Assembly: GCF_001039355.2 (NCBI RefSeq)
Contig: NW_019773614.1
Location: 535,429-599,428 of the forward strand
DNA from: Lingula anatina
Taxonomy: Eukaryota; Brachiopoda; Lingulata; Lingulida; Lingulidae
Length of the DNA stretch: 64,000 nucleotides
Reading direction: 5' to 3'
Below are positions 48,586 to 62,200 of the stretch, piece after piece. The translations under genes and the position numbers were made by a program. The stretch's first letter is position 1. Each line of letters opens with the position of its first letter. The notes below the pieces were generated by a model. It did not search any database. It was given only the letters and a program-made list of their open reading frames with translations, and was not told the origin of the DNA.

Positions 48586-50913
48586 TTATCTGTTCTCTTT
48601 CTTTGCAGACTTCTGTTGTGGCTTTTGTCCTGTGCATATAGGTTTATGTCTGGTTAGATGGTGTTTTTGTGCAAATTGCCGTCCACAAAGATCACACTGA
48701 AAATCTTTAATTCCAGTATGTACCAACATATGTTTTTTGAGATTCTGCAGTTTAAAGAACTGTTTGTTGCATGTCAAGCAATTGAACACTCTTTCTTTGG
48801 TATGGACATATTCATGAGTCTTGAGATCTGAAGACCTGGCAAACATTTTGCTGCAGTAGGAGCACTTCAGCTTCCTCTCCCCTGTGTGGGTGATCAAGTG
48901 GGACGTAAGGTGAGCCTTCTGACGGAATGTGCGATCGCAATGAGGACAGCTGAATTTCTTTTCACCTGCAACAAGTTAATGATGGTAGATATAACTGGGC
49001 TAGTGCTCCTCATGTCAAAATGCACTTAGATCCTTCAATTTTACATGTGGGAGTCGCCAAAACACATACACAGATCCATTCTGAGCATCATTTGGACCAA
49101 ATAAGGCATTTAGCATGTACAAATTTATCCACACATACCCTGTACTATATCTACTTTACACTTATCTAACAGCACAAATAAGCATTAAATGTCCAAAACT
49201 AACAAAATAGTCTGTAAAGTGAACACACTCACCTGTGTGAATGGACCTGTGCATCCGGAGATTACTGGCATCAGCAAACTGTTTATGGCACACCCTGCAC
49301 TGGTGGGGCTTCAGTCCCATGTGGATCAACATGTGGGTGTCCAACTTAAACCTGTTGGGAAACCCTAGGAAAAAGTTTTCGACAATACAACATGAAGATC
49401 AGCATGAACTATATGTAAAATATAAAATAGACAGAATTTGTATGCACTATTCAGGATTCATTGAAATCAAGTGGAAATTATTGCACAATGTATTATAGTT
49501 GCATTGATGATGAAAGAGAGCTGTATCTGGATCTGTTTTGTACAAAGACCAATTATTGGTTTGACAGAAGGTTATTTATAACCAAAATACTCCTCTACCT
49601 TTTGAACACACTTGGCATTTATGTTTCTTGGAGAAAGAGTCAGCATGAATGTATTTGATGTGTTGAGCAAGAGCCTTACTGTCCACCAGCTGTTTATTGC
49701 AAATATCACAGAGAAAAGCACCTTCTGGGGAAAGAGTAACACCTAGAGAAGAAAAGGAATTTGATCATGCATTCAAATCAATGTTGAAAATATCTAAAGA
49801 AACAAACCAACTGAATCGACCAAAGATGCACATGACAGTGTTTTCTAGGTTAATGCAGTTTCTCACACATAAGGCTCTAAAACAAAAGTTCCACCTTATA
49901 CTAATTGCTTCGATTTTTTTCATAACTTCAACCAAGTCTTTTTAAAAAAAAATAACATTCACAATTAGGAGGGAAAAGTCATCAATTTACGGCCAATATT
50001 ACTTTATCATTTTTCCTTGAAATTACCTAATTCTTTACAATATTCCCTGGAATACCAAAACGCAAGTTCTGAGCCAGGCTGGATATCTTTGCACGTAACA
50101 AAGAATATGCTCTCTCCCTCCTGGTAAGCTGTGAGGTTCTGATCACTATTTGTCTTGGCTCTCTTCAAGAACATTGTCCAGTTACTGACATCTTCATCAG
50201 TACACATCAATATATTGCACTCCTCAGCACAATGGATCTGGAAGAGAATATCGTGATAGAGTAAAATGTTACAGTCTATACTATGCCAGTGAACAGCACT
50301 ACCCTTCAAGCAAATGTTTACATGATGACACCCTTCAGGCAAAGAGACACAGGTTGTAAAACTGTGCTGAATTTTCAATGAAACTGCTTGATCTGCATAA
50401 ACAATGGAGCTATTTAGAGTAAATTTCATACAATGTGAAAAACATTGTAATCATAAAATCTTTCCTCTACAATACTACTGGCAATACTCAGCTTCAAAAT
50501 TATATACTACTTATTTTGTTCAAAAACTCACCTTCCAAAAAAATGGAGGGCTCAAATCTGCATCTTCTGAGAAATTTGAAAGAGGTGCCAAGTTTCCTAC
50601 TACAGGTCCGAACTTTGTTTTCTTGGGGATCAATTCTGAAGACCACACACCTGTGTAAAAAGTGTTTTTAAATTATCTTTATGGTAAAAGTATTTTGTAA
50701 GATATAACATATACATTGCATAAAGCATGAACAAAAAACAAAAAATAATGACAAATTTCTCAAATGAATTCAACAAAAGTTACTCATTGTAGGGCTATAC
50801 ACCTATGCTTTAAATTAAGCAAATAGCACTATAAAAATACATTAGTTAAAAAAATAGTTGTAAGTTATTCCTTTAATTGCTTCCAAGAACATTATCCAGT
50901 TACTGAGTTACTG

Positions 50914-50960
<47 letters not shown>

Positions 50961-53900
50961 TTTAGCAACCCCTCAGTATATATCCCTTACATGGTTAGAA
51001 AATAACTAACTGTATCTTAGGATTATACTTTATGGGACAGGTGTATGTATGTATGTGTGTGTTCTACATCAGTCAATATAGTCTCACATCTTCTAGGAGC
51101 CTTGCCAAGAAACCCCAAATAAAAAAGGCACAAACAAAGTATTCTTGCAAGTTCGAAATATTTCTATTCCCTACCACTTCTGAAAATAAATCAGTCACTT
51201 TAGGGTTAAAATAAAGAAGGATTCCCAGCATATGAGCAAATGTTTAAAGTCGACGGCATGACATTACAGAAGACTTACCTAAATCAAAGTGTATTCTACT
51301 ATTTTGATCAAACTGTATCCTACTGCTTTGTAAAGATAGCTGGGCTGGCAAGGAGGCTCTGGCTCTGGATAAAACGGGTGTATCAAGCACATGAATGTAT
51401 TCCCCACCATGCTTAGAGCAAGAAGACTCATAGGTACAGTTACATTCAACACAATCTGAAAAATAAACTATAAAATTAGTATGTTTATGCTCAGTATTTA
51501 GGCAAGGAATAAAACGTACTTTCAGATTTTAATTCTACCATTCGTTCTAAATGAGTACATATTCTAAATATTCAATATTTATCCTTTTGTAAATGATGTT
51601 ACAGTTAAATATTAGGTCACATTAGACTATTTTTATGGTCCAATCAAATGCACTGCAAATGTATAAAATATATACACATTATATTCCTGTGACCAAGACT
51701 GACTGAAAACAGTGTAATACTAACAAAATGTTTGCAGAGATTGTACAGTCTGTTCATTGCTATCCTCCTCTATGAGACCATGTTTTCTTCCCTCAGTGGC
51801 ATGGTGTGCAGAGTCTGCCAGGGAGGTGTCTTGGGACTGAATGATATATTCTAACACTGAAAATAAGAACAGAACAACATAACATCCCCTAGGTCTTTCC
51901 TCACACTAAAACACATAACAAATAAATCAGCCAACTTTAAATTCAGAATTGCAGAAAAAAAATCAATAACAAGCATTACTAAATCAGATGCATATAGCAA
52001 TATCTGGATATTCCAATGAAGAAAAAAAAGGTTAAAACTGCCATACCTTGCATTGTAGGACTTAGTAGATGTGTATTCTGATTTTCTTTATCAGAAGCTT
52101 GTATAGCACTTGTGGCTATGGTTAGAGCCATTGAGACTGGTAAATCACCATGGGAAAGCACATGAGCTCTTTTCTCTGTAGTCTCTCCTACAATGTGGTT
52201 TTCTTCATGTAACTGAAATTTTGTTACGATAAACAACATGTATAAATTCTGTGGACATAAATGCTACTAGCACCTTGATAGCAAAGACTACATTTGGGAA
52301 CAAGATCAGTTGATATCAAAAACATTTTTGATCTTTGTTACATGGTGAAATGAGACAATATCACTGGGCCGATATAAATACCTCATCGTGGTGGGATTCC
52401 TGGCTGTTTTCCTCCTGGCTGCCAATCAATGTCATGTGAACTATATCCAGAGAAGGTGTAATACTGGGCACTGGAGTCACGCAGGAGCTCAAAGAACCCA
52501 TGCCTGAGGCTAAACTGATACTTGGGGTAATGTTTTTTATCTCTGGGGTTGGGGTTCTAGACGAGTCAGACTCTTGGGAACTTGCAACCTGTCCAACAGT
52601 ATCTGACACCTGAACATGGTGTAAGTGGCTGTTTATATCAAAGTGCTGTATGGAAGAATGATGGACATCTGAGGCACTGGTCCCATTGCTGTCTGTACCT
52701 GTGGTGTGAGGTAGGCATAGTTCCTGGGCAGTTGTATTGTGCTGGACATCTGGGCATGGCGTGCTAGTGTCCACTGTTGAAACCTGGCTGTGGTGTAGGC
52801 CAGTGTGAGGAAAGTGAGCAAACTGGGGATTGAACTGATGCAGAGCACTTGGGACACTTGCAAGGGGAGTGCTGGACAAACTGCTGGGAACTGATGAGAC
52901 GTGGATGTCCACAGTTGTCACCTGGCTTGAGGTCACCCCAGGTGAGGTACATGATGTCATAGCAGGCATGCTGTGAGACACACGAGGTCCAGCTTGTGAT
53001 AAGGAAGTTATAGGAGGCACTCCTATTCCATGGCCTAACAACCTGCTCAATAAAGCTGGAATGTGCTCTGGGGCGTATCCAGTCGGGCCAGTATTTATCC
53101 CTGTTGTGGAAGAGGAACTCAGGCCAGGGGCAGCATTAAATACTGGGATCTGCCCTATAGATGTGATCAAGATGTCCTGGGCATGGCCGCCTCCTATGGA
53201 CATGGGCAGGGACATAGGCAGTGACACTGGCATCCTTCCTGAGGTTTCTGATAAATGATGTGGAAGACTTGGAGCAGATGAACTTCCCTGGAGATGACTG
53301 GGTCCAGACTGCATGGAGGGGGCTCTGATTGGAATAGGGATTGCCAGAGGTCCTGTAATTCATGTAAAGAAAATGAGTAATAAATCGTATGTAAAGCAGG
53401 TCTTCTTGATTTCTTTCATACAACTTGTACTTAACACAGTTATTATTTGATACACTATCACTCTCCTTTTTCCCACTTACAATGGAAACCCTATTCTTTA
53501 TCCAGTATAGATTTGAGCACATCTCACAAAAAAGTGACATTCATAACACTTTGATCATAAATGCTAGCGTTTTACCTGGAAAGGGAAGTCTGTTATGCTC
53601 CATATGAAATGGGCGGTTTTCATGCTGTAGAGGAAACAGTCGATCTTGAACTGAAAAAGATTAAGCAAATTTGAATATTTTATAACAAAAGACATTTGGG
53701 ACAAAAACCTACACTAATTATTATGAATTTTGTAATCTTCAGCAAGAAAAATTTCACACATAACTAGCTCATATCAAAGTTAGCTCTGCTTTTCACCTAC
53801 AATTTCTACACATTCTTTTACATTTACAAAATTTTCAAGTTCTCACACAATTAAAGTGTCGAGCAGAAGACTACCTCTTATATATCAACTTTAAACTACA

Positions 53901-54780
53901 TGGTTGAAAACTAAAACTGTCAAAATATTTTTCATATTCACATAAATTTTTGAATTCCTTTGGTATGAATTACAAGGAACTATTTTACACGGAATAAGTG
54001 TTCTGTCTAAACTTCTTTTCTATCTACCTGAAACTAAATGGAATCTGTCAAAATATATTTAAATAATTTCCCTTGTTCCTTGGTATACCTTACCAGGAAT
54101 GAGTGTCCTGTCTAGAAGTGACCTGTCCTGTATAAGTAGTGGCCTGTCTCCAAGAGGAAGAGACAGCAGGAAGGGTGCAGATGCTGGCAGAATATTAGGA
54201 AGTGATGACACTGTGGGAGTACCTGTGGAAAGATATATATTAATGAAAAAAAGTAAATATAATTAATTTGAATTAATGGAAATAGCTGACAAGGTATGAC
54301 ACACTGAGATGATATAGTCATCATATACAACATATCATCTGTTTTATCATAAATGCAACAATAGAAATATAAAATAAAATCGGTATAAGCTTATAACACT
54401 TCTGTATTCTTTCCTAATGAAGAAATTTATCCATTTTTCTTTTCTGCTTCTAAAGGTATAATTTACGTATATCATCGTATTGTAAAATTTTGCAACATTG
54501 CTGACATTTATCTATATAAACTCTGCTAGGCAGTAATAAAAACCTTGTGAAAGATAAGCTTTCAAACATGAAATAAATACCAAGATTTTATAAAATACCC
54601 ACCACTTGTTTGCAATAAGGATGACCCAGGAGGTGTACGTGGGAGTGGGTCATGTCTTGTATGGGATGGTCCTGATAACATAGGTGTTGGTGTCACATTC
54701 ACAGTGTTCTGCACTGCTGAGGTTAACTGCTCTATGCTAATAGTGGACAGGGAGTCACTCATACTGCTTTTAGACTCCAT
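48586..54780 (-). CDS. PRDM4: PR domain zinc finger protein 4
   Basis: PRDM4 is a nuclear PR/SET-type zinc-finger transcription regulator. In mammals it is linked to p75NTR signalling and recruits PRMT5. Twelve coding exons join in phase to 980 residues: 54780-54603, 54222-54094, 53650-53576, 53352-52382, 52212-52047, 51856-51725, 51455-51279, 50650-50532, 50366-50027, 49742-49599, 49364-49233, 48965-48586. The first 500 residues are Ser/Pro/His-rich. A zinc knuckle CVECNCTYESSCSKHG follows, then DTPVLSRARASLP. The PR domain includes NWTMFLKRAKTNSDQNLTAY and ELAFWYSREY. About seven C2H2 fingers end the protein, the last with Cys in place of a His. Knuckle, PR domain and finger order match vertebrate PRDM4 (about 800 residues). 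The start of exon 9 is uncertain: the best-looking acceptor (50392) breaks the frame, and the acceptor at 50366 keeps it. Confidence 0.9.
50915..50957. repeat. AT dinucleotide microsatellite
   Basis: An AT run of about 43 bp in a PRDM4 intron. Confidence 0.95.
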
Positions 54781-56272
54781 TTTAAAGTAACTGAAATTAA
54801 AATATAGTGCATATTTAACTTTCTACAAATTTACACTTTCTAATAATTTCTATTTCCTCAAGTAAATCCCAGTGCGTACATTTAAAACATTATCCTAAAA
54901 TTTTAATAACACTCTTTCTTCACTCTCTCTTCACTATTTCTTTACGTATTATATATTCAATATCAATACATTCAACTATAGACTATAGTAGTCTCCTGTT
55001 CAACTCCTTTTCTACAAACACTATAAAGGGTGGGCTACATTTGTAACAGGGTTTCTTGTTAGTTTACATCAAATGTCAACATTGAAAACATGGATCAAGA
55101 AACTAGATTCAGATGTAATTTTGTATGCACAATAGGGAATTTGTTCCCTTGGTTTTGAGCAACAGTAGATAAATTTTATGGAAAGGTTCCCATCCAATAA
55201 GATTGTGCACCCAATCAGCTACACTCTATCCCCCCCCCCCCCCATGTCCATAATTTCTACCCTATTCCAGTATTGCCAGCTTGATCTTGATTACATATTT
55301 AACCCACATCAGCAATACCAGGTACCTAGTAAAAGAGATCGCATCACAAGATTTTTAACAAGCTAGCTTTTACTGTGCTCTGACACTCTGGGTAATAATT
55401 TCTAGCACTGCAAACTCTTAATAGGAGTGCTAAAATGCCATTTTTTTTATCTTCATATTATTTTCTTAACATATATAACGCCCTAAGTAAACAGCATTGC
55501 AATATACCGAATACGAGTGGCAGTCTCTGCTTATTTACTTTTGTCTCGACTGAAAACATTGTATTCGGAATGAAAGCAACCAGTCTATTGGTTCGTTTCA
55601 TTTAACTTATGCAAAAAGTGCACTTTAAATAAGAGCAGAGATAAAAATAATGAGGAGGAAGATAGTTGAATACCACTGGTGTATCTGCGATCTTCGCTAC
55701 GTCAAGAACTTGACAAAAACATCAGCGGTGGCCCCAGCAGACTGCTTTCTGTCGTCCATAGCTCTCTAGGAATCATGGGAGTAAAAACCGTTTGTTTTCT
55801 TGTAAGAAAATTGCATCACAACTGCAACTAGAAGAACACAAATTTTACTAAAACGTTCAATATGAATGTTAATGCTTTTAAAAGAACGTCACTGTAAAAT
55901 AATCATAAATTTTACAAATGAAATACACACACTCCACGTGACCTAAAAGAAACTGGGTCACATGCAGCAGGAAGTGCGGTCCAAATGTGATTGTGCAGAC
56001 CTTAGTGAGGCCGATGTCATATTTACAGTAGGAAACAATCATTCATCTAAAACTAAGTCGTGGAAGGATTTACACCGTCACAAAAAAATGAGTGTTATGG
56101 AAATGGCGTAGAAGAAGATAAGACCTCCTCAAGCAACTTAAATCGAAACAGACACTGAAACAGATTAACTTTATCGCCGGTGGAGCTGGGCGGATCATTC
56201 AAACAAATCCGTAACTCATTGAACTCATTTGTAATGGCTACGCAATACTTTTGAGAAAAGAAAAGTGACGCA
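54781..56272. promoter_or_regulatory. Divergent upstream region, PRDM4 and mucin-like gene
   Basis: An acceptor at about 54793 on the - strand shows that PRDM4 has at least one upstream 5' UTR exon, probably in the less AT-rich part near 55,650-55,790. The + strand ATG of the mucin-like gene is at 56273. Transcription starts of both genes should lie between about 55.6 and 56.25 kb. A 15-C run sits near 55230. Confidence 0.4.
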
Positions 56273-59200
56273 ATGGAGAAAATTCGATACTTTGCACTTA
56301 TTTTTATAGTGACAAGAGTGGCTTTACCGGTAAGTTCCGTAGTACTTTTGCGTTAAGATCACCCAGTGTTTACCTGCAGTGCACTCTCGTGGGGTCATTT
56401 TTATTGCCCACACCCACCGTGTACACAAACTAACCAGCGTACGCATTCATTCGTGACGTCCATGCACCATTTTGAGATTGGTTACTTAAATTAATCATAG
56501 CATTAACTAATGTTGATTTCTATTATCACATCTCTTTCAAATAATATTTGAGTGAATTGATATAAAACCACTGTTTAAAATATATATTATAAATTATACA
56601 GTCAGAATTAATAAGTTGGTTAAGGAGCTCGACTGGTTCTTATTTCGAGGAAATCCAAATTTTGCCTATTTTTGAATGGAAAAATTACATTATTGCTTGG
56701 TAAGTGGGAGAAATTTACAATTGACCCTAGGAAAAACTTAAATGAAGTTGTTTTTATGCTCTGAAATCGCATACACTGTACTGTACTTGACATTACCTCT
56801 CTCCTCTCTCCCTTTTGAAATAAAAGATAAATAAAATTTAAATAAAAAATCCAATCCTAAAGTATAGCTGCTTTGCTTGATAAACAACTTATGTCCTATT
56901 TTAATCCAAATAAAAAAGTGTCTTTTTACCAACCTTGTTTACAGAAAGTCATCATTAGAGAACCAACTTATCAATTAATTTGATCAAGCCTCAGATAGAT
57001 TTTTGAAATGATTTTTATCATGGACAGTATAAATTTATGATAAATAAAATTATTGGGTGGTCAGTTCTCTCACATCAGAAAAGCATTTTGGTTGAATTTT
57101 TATGCAATTCATTTTTGTAAAAGAAACACTACTTTTGTTTGAAATGTTAAAGTAAATTTTTTTATGTCTAGATGTCCTGCAAAGCTAATAATATTTCTCA
57201 ATTCATAACTTAAAAAGGATCAAGTCACTTGAAAGTATGATGTCAATATTTTCTTCTGAAGCAGCGGGAATATATGGCAAGTGTGGAATATTTAGAGTAT
57301 ATAAATTAAGGAACGGGTCATGCAGTGTTTCTTGGAGAAAATTAGATTTTGCTTAAAAGTCCCTTCAGAACATATGTTTTATTTAACTGTTATTGTCATA
57401 TCAAAAAATTCTGAAGCTTAAGAAATAAAAATAAGTATGATACTTAATGTTCATTTAACTATCAGAACCTAACATGAAGACCCGTTTTTCCTAATGGGTG
57501 CCACATAATTCTTATTTTCCAAGAACACATCCAAAAAAAAAATGTTACCTGAAGGAAGTTAATTAATGCCAATTGCAAGTTTCCCCAACTTCAAACCAGG
57601 TTTCTTATTGGAAAAAAAGCATTTTTCTTCAACTCATGAATCATTGCTTGTCCTGTTCCTGTATTTAACTTCTGTGTTTTATATATCATTTCTGATTAGA
57701 TAGTTTGTACATTTAGGAAGGAAATATTGATATCAGGTACTTTTATTTGAGAGGTTTTTATCATGTTTTAAGGGCTGTATTGTGAAAGATAAGTAGCTTT
57801 TTAGGTTATATGTAGACATAAAAATATGACTGGGACATTTTCAAACAGGGAAATTATGCATTTTAATTAATGGAAATTAAAGACGGGAATTGATTTTATT
57901 TGTGTGTCTGGCCATTAATACTTAAGATTGCATAATGGAATCAGGAATGTGGATTTAGTAAGCAAGTGTCAACAGCATTTGAAATCCCTGTTAAGTCATC
58001 AACCTTATCAGGTTACCACACTAGAACATTCTTTATGTCTGACCCTGGTCCCATGCAGTCCTTTTCACAACCACTACTTGATTTCTGTGACCACATGTTT
58101 AAGCCACAGGGGCAGATATTTCTTGTAAATTACTCTGTGAAACCAGCCATTGATGTCCATTATCAACTTCACCTTGTTCTTTCAGTCATCAACACACTGT
58201 ATATATCCAAACTGCTTGACATGATCTGACATATCAAAAAGATTGTGTGGGGTTGAACAAAATTGGTGTAAAAAATTGTACAACTTTACTTAGTAACTAT
58301 TATCATAGAAGTAGAGAAAGTGCACCATTAAGTATAGAGCCTCCATATTATCTTGAATTTCAGTACTTTTTTTTACAACTTTTGAAGTTAAAATTTGTTT
58401 GTACATTTAAGTTATACACCAGTATGCTTATTAAAGAATAAACCTCCCATTTCATGTCTAGTAATTTGATCAAAAGAAATGTACATGTTTTTTTTCATGA
58501 TCATTTGGTCTACAAAAAAAGAAAAATGGTTCTGACTAAAAAGGAATAAAGAGAGAAAAAAGTAAATAAATAAATAAATAAAATGAGAAAAAAAAATTTA
58601 TATCATATGTTTTGATTTTTATCTAAAGATTCATTCATAGTCCCAAAACTGTTTAATATATATACATTTGTAAACAGCATTTAGTCATCTGTGGTTTGAG
58701 GTTTGATGTATTTTTGAGCAAATGTGAAAATATTTTGTTTAAACATGTACTTCACCAGGTAATTTGAGGTAAAAAAAATTGTTAATGAAGTTAGAGGCAA
58801 GGTATGAAAGTATTATTTTAAGTACAGTTGTAATTGAAAGAGGTGTTTTGATAAAATATTTGGACAAAGTGATAAATTCCATGAAAAAAAAAATTAGTAT
58901 GCTAACTTTAAGTTGTATGTTTTGAATTTTTTTCTGTGATGCTAAGTTCAAAGTTAAATGGTGAAGTGACTCTTTTTCTGAATATAGTTTGCTGTATTCT
59001 TTGTTTTGTTTGTCTTGAAATGCTTTATCTGTACTGAAGAAGTCTATAGTCTCAGAATTACTCATTAAGTCATTCTGTTGATTTGTGTTTGCCAATATAT
59101 GCCATAAACAATGCAATAAACATTAATAGTTGCCATGTACAAATTTGGGAATAGGTACAACTAAAGGAATATTTGACATTATTTGGTCTCCTTGTGAAGA

Positions 59201-62200
59201 TGGCATGTTTAAGACAACTTGAAATAAATCTGTATCGTTAAATTAAAAGAATACATAAATACATCATGATTTTTCCAAATCGTTTGGCTAGCACTTAAAG
59301 ACATATTTCTAGAAATGTCTTAGAAAAGCTGTTTTGGGTATTTTTTATGGCAGAAGATTAGACCCCTTATACTGAACTTGGACACAATTATGGGGTGATA
59401 CACTTGCTATATAAACATTTTGGCACATTTATTTTGTATTTTTTTAGTACATTCTTGATGTTCCTTACTGATGTTCAGAACATATTATAGGCCATTCACA
59501 TTAGAACATTAACCGCGGTCGAGTTTATTCTGATTAAACTGCGGTCAACCAAACTGCGTCCAAACGGCGTTCACTCTGACACCGACAGCGATCAGTAGCG
59601 GTAGAATCTCAGCAAGCGTACTTCCTGTCAAGCATGCCCTCTTACTAGAATCTGTGCAACATGGCGGGAGCTCAAATGACGATACACTTGTGCGCATGCG
59701 CTTCATATGTAGACATCCGGTCTTGACTGTGGTCAGGAGTTTACTCCAATTACACCTCCCGATCTGGATTTATTTTGACGGTGGTCAGGGCTACGTCGTC
59801 TGTTCACATTAGAAAAGTTAACCGCGATAGAACCGAGGTCAGGCCTTGACTGCGGTTAAAAGTACTAGTGTGAATGGGGTATTAGTCGCCATTTTCATCC
59901 AGGTCATAGTCTTAAATCAGTACAGTTAAGATATGGCTGACATCCAGACAGGATACAATTCTTTTTTCTTCTTGTTCAAATCACACAATAAGATCAAATG
60001 GAAAATAATTTTAAAAGAAATATATTGCAGGAAAAAAACAGGAACTTGTAGTCAGTTTGAGTTTTAAAGTCACAAAAGCCCTGTAAAGCAGGAAAATGGC
60101 GAGTGACCCCAACATTTTATTGCATCCCTGTATAGTTGCCCCTGTGCTAACACTTCCTGGTTAAAAGGCTCAGATAAGGGGTTGTTGCTTAGACACACTA
60201 TCATTTGTGTTTGTTCAGTATGTCGTTTGAATAAAGTAATTATCTTTTTAGGTGAGCCTGCCTATTTTGTTTAAAACCTTTAAGTTTTTAAAGACACTTA
60301 ATCACTTTGCCAGTGTCTGTTAAATGTAGTTGAAAAGTAATAAAGGTGAAAGGATATAGAATTAAACCAATGACTAATTTTAAAAACCTGACATTAAAAA
60401 AGATAAGTTATAGGAATTTATTTCATTCTTTTCATAAGCATACCACTCTTAGGACACAAATGTTTGCAAATCCCATTCCACAGTTACATGCCAGTTATCT
60501 ACAACTTGACAGTGCTCTAAGTGTAAACAAAGTTTACAAAAGGTTGGACTGTGAACTTATTTACAACTGTGAAAGTATGCCAAATGTGGGAGTACTTATT
60601 GTTTCTTTTATATGATTGGGATCTTGGAAAGATATTTTTATAGATTTTTTGGAGACTTCAGTTTAATTCACAAGGTTGTTTGTGCATTCAACTTCCCTCT
60701 CTCTTTATTTTTCTCTGTCTCTCTCTCCTCAAAATAATTTGTATCTTTCATGGTGTGAATTTTATTGAAACTATGAAAAATTGACTTTTCAACATGTTTT
60801 TATTTTTTTTACAGGTTACCTGCCAAAGTAAGTACTTTGAAATAATAAAGATATTTCAAAAGTGAATTTGATATGTGCATTTCAAGAATTGCTTGTAATT
60901 ATTCACAATCTTTGTGTGCATAGTCACTGTAGATGATTTGCATTATAGATTAGAAGATAGAAATTATGTGCACACTTGGTTCATTCTGGCTTGTGAAATT
61001 TTAGGAAGGTACTCAAAATGATTTTTTTGGTTAATGGAAATCATTTTTCAAATAATTAAATTGGTAAGTTACAAGTAATCTTTATTTTGATTCTTAACTT
61101 TGATTTTACTTTTAAGTATTTTTACAGGATTTACCCACCAGAATTTTTTTTTTTTCTCGGGAAAAAAAAACATTTTTTTTTTCTACTCACGAATCATTGC
61201 TCTATCTGCCTCGGCATTTAAATTCAAATTTTTTTCCAATGAAGGGGTTTCCTAGTTCTTTTAGGTCTGAATTATGAATGACGAGTAGCTTTGTAGGGTA
61301 TATAGCAATTTAAAATCTGACCTTGGGAATATTTAAAACTTGCACAGTATGCCTTCAAATGTGCAGCTATTCACTTGTTCACGAAGCAGGGAAAAATGCT
61401 AGAATGAACCAACCTGGTTGAAGCTTTTTTCTTTGAATCACTGCATGGATTATTTTCTATCAGCCACTTATGACAGTATTGAGAGCACAACAGCCAGCAC
61501 TCTCACTACCACTTCTCAAGTAACAACTGAATCAACATCAGTAACTACTATTGCTGTGACAACCACAGAGGCAGGTATGTAGCACTTTTTTGAACAGGTT
61601 CTCCCCTTCCTTGAAGTCCCAAGAGGGAGGGTATGTTATTTCTTCTTAGATTTGTGGCTGCTTAGAAAAGTCATTGAGCACCTTAGTTATTGTTTTAAAA
61701 TGCATGTATTTTCAAGCAGATTGTTAAAATCTATCTTTGTCATGTGATTTGTGAATTAGATAATAATTTGATATTTGAACAACAACTTCAGGTGTGCATA
61801 TTAATTTTATTATGCTTGCATCTGCTAATGGTTTTGATTTTGTCAGATGTGAAATTATGTCATTGTGTGAAAAAAAAGCTTTAAGCTGAGAGTAATTTCT
61901 CAAGAATACTAAAACTCGGTTAGAGCTTATGAGTAAGTTTCAGTTTGGTAAAGGTAGAATTCTGGGCGTTGGGTGTTTCTGAAATCTGTTATCTGTGAAA
62001 TGTGACTGGATAAAGTGATAACCTTTAAAACCACAGTGCAACCCACATAATTTGGCAAATCTCCAACTGACCATAAGTATCTCTCCATGTGTTTATTCTT
62101 CATGAAAATATGTTTGTCTTACACCCTTACAATATTCCACTGGCACTAACTGACCCTTTTGATATTCGGAACATGGCCTGTTACTCTGAGTGTTGGATGT

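Noticed and set aside
57928-58229. Overlapping ORFs in the first intron of the mucin-like gene
   Set aside because: No recognisable domain, no splice support, two competing frames.
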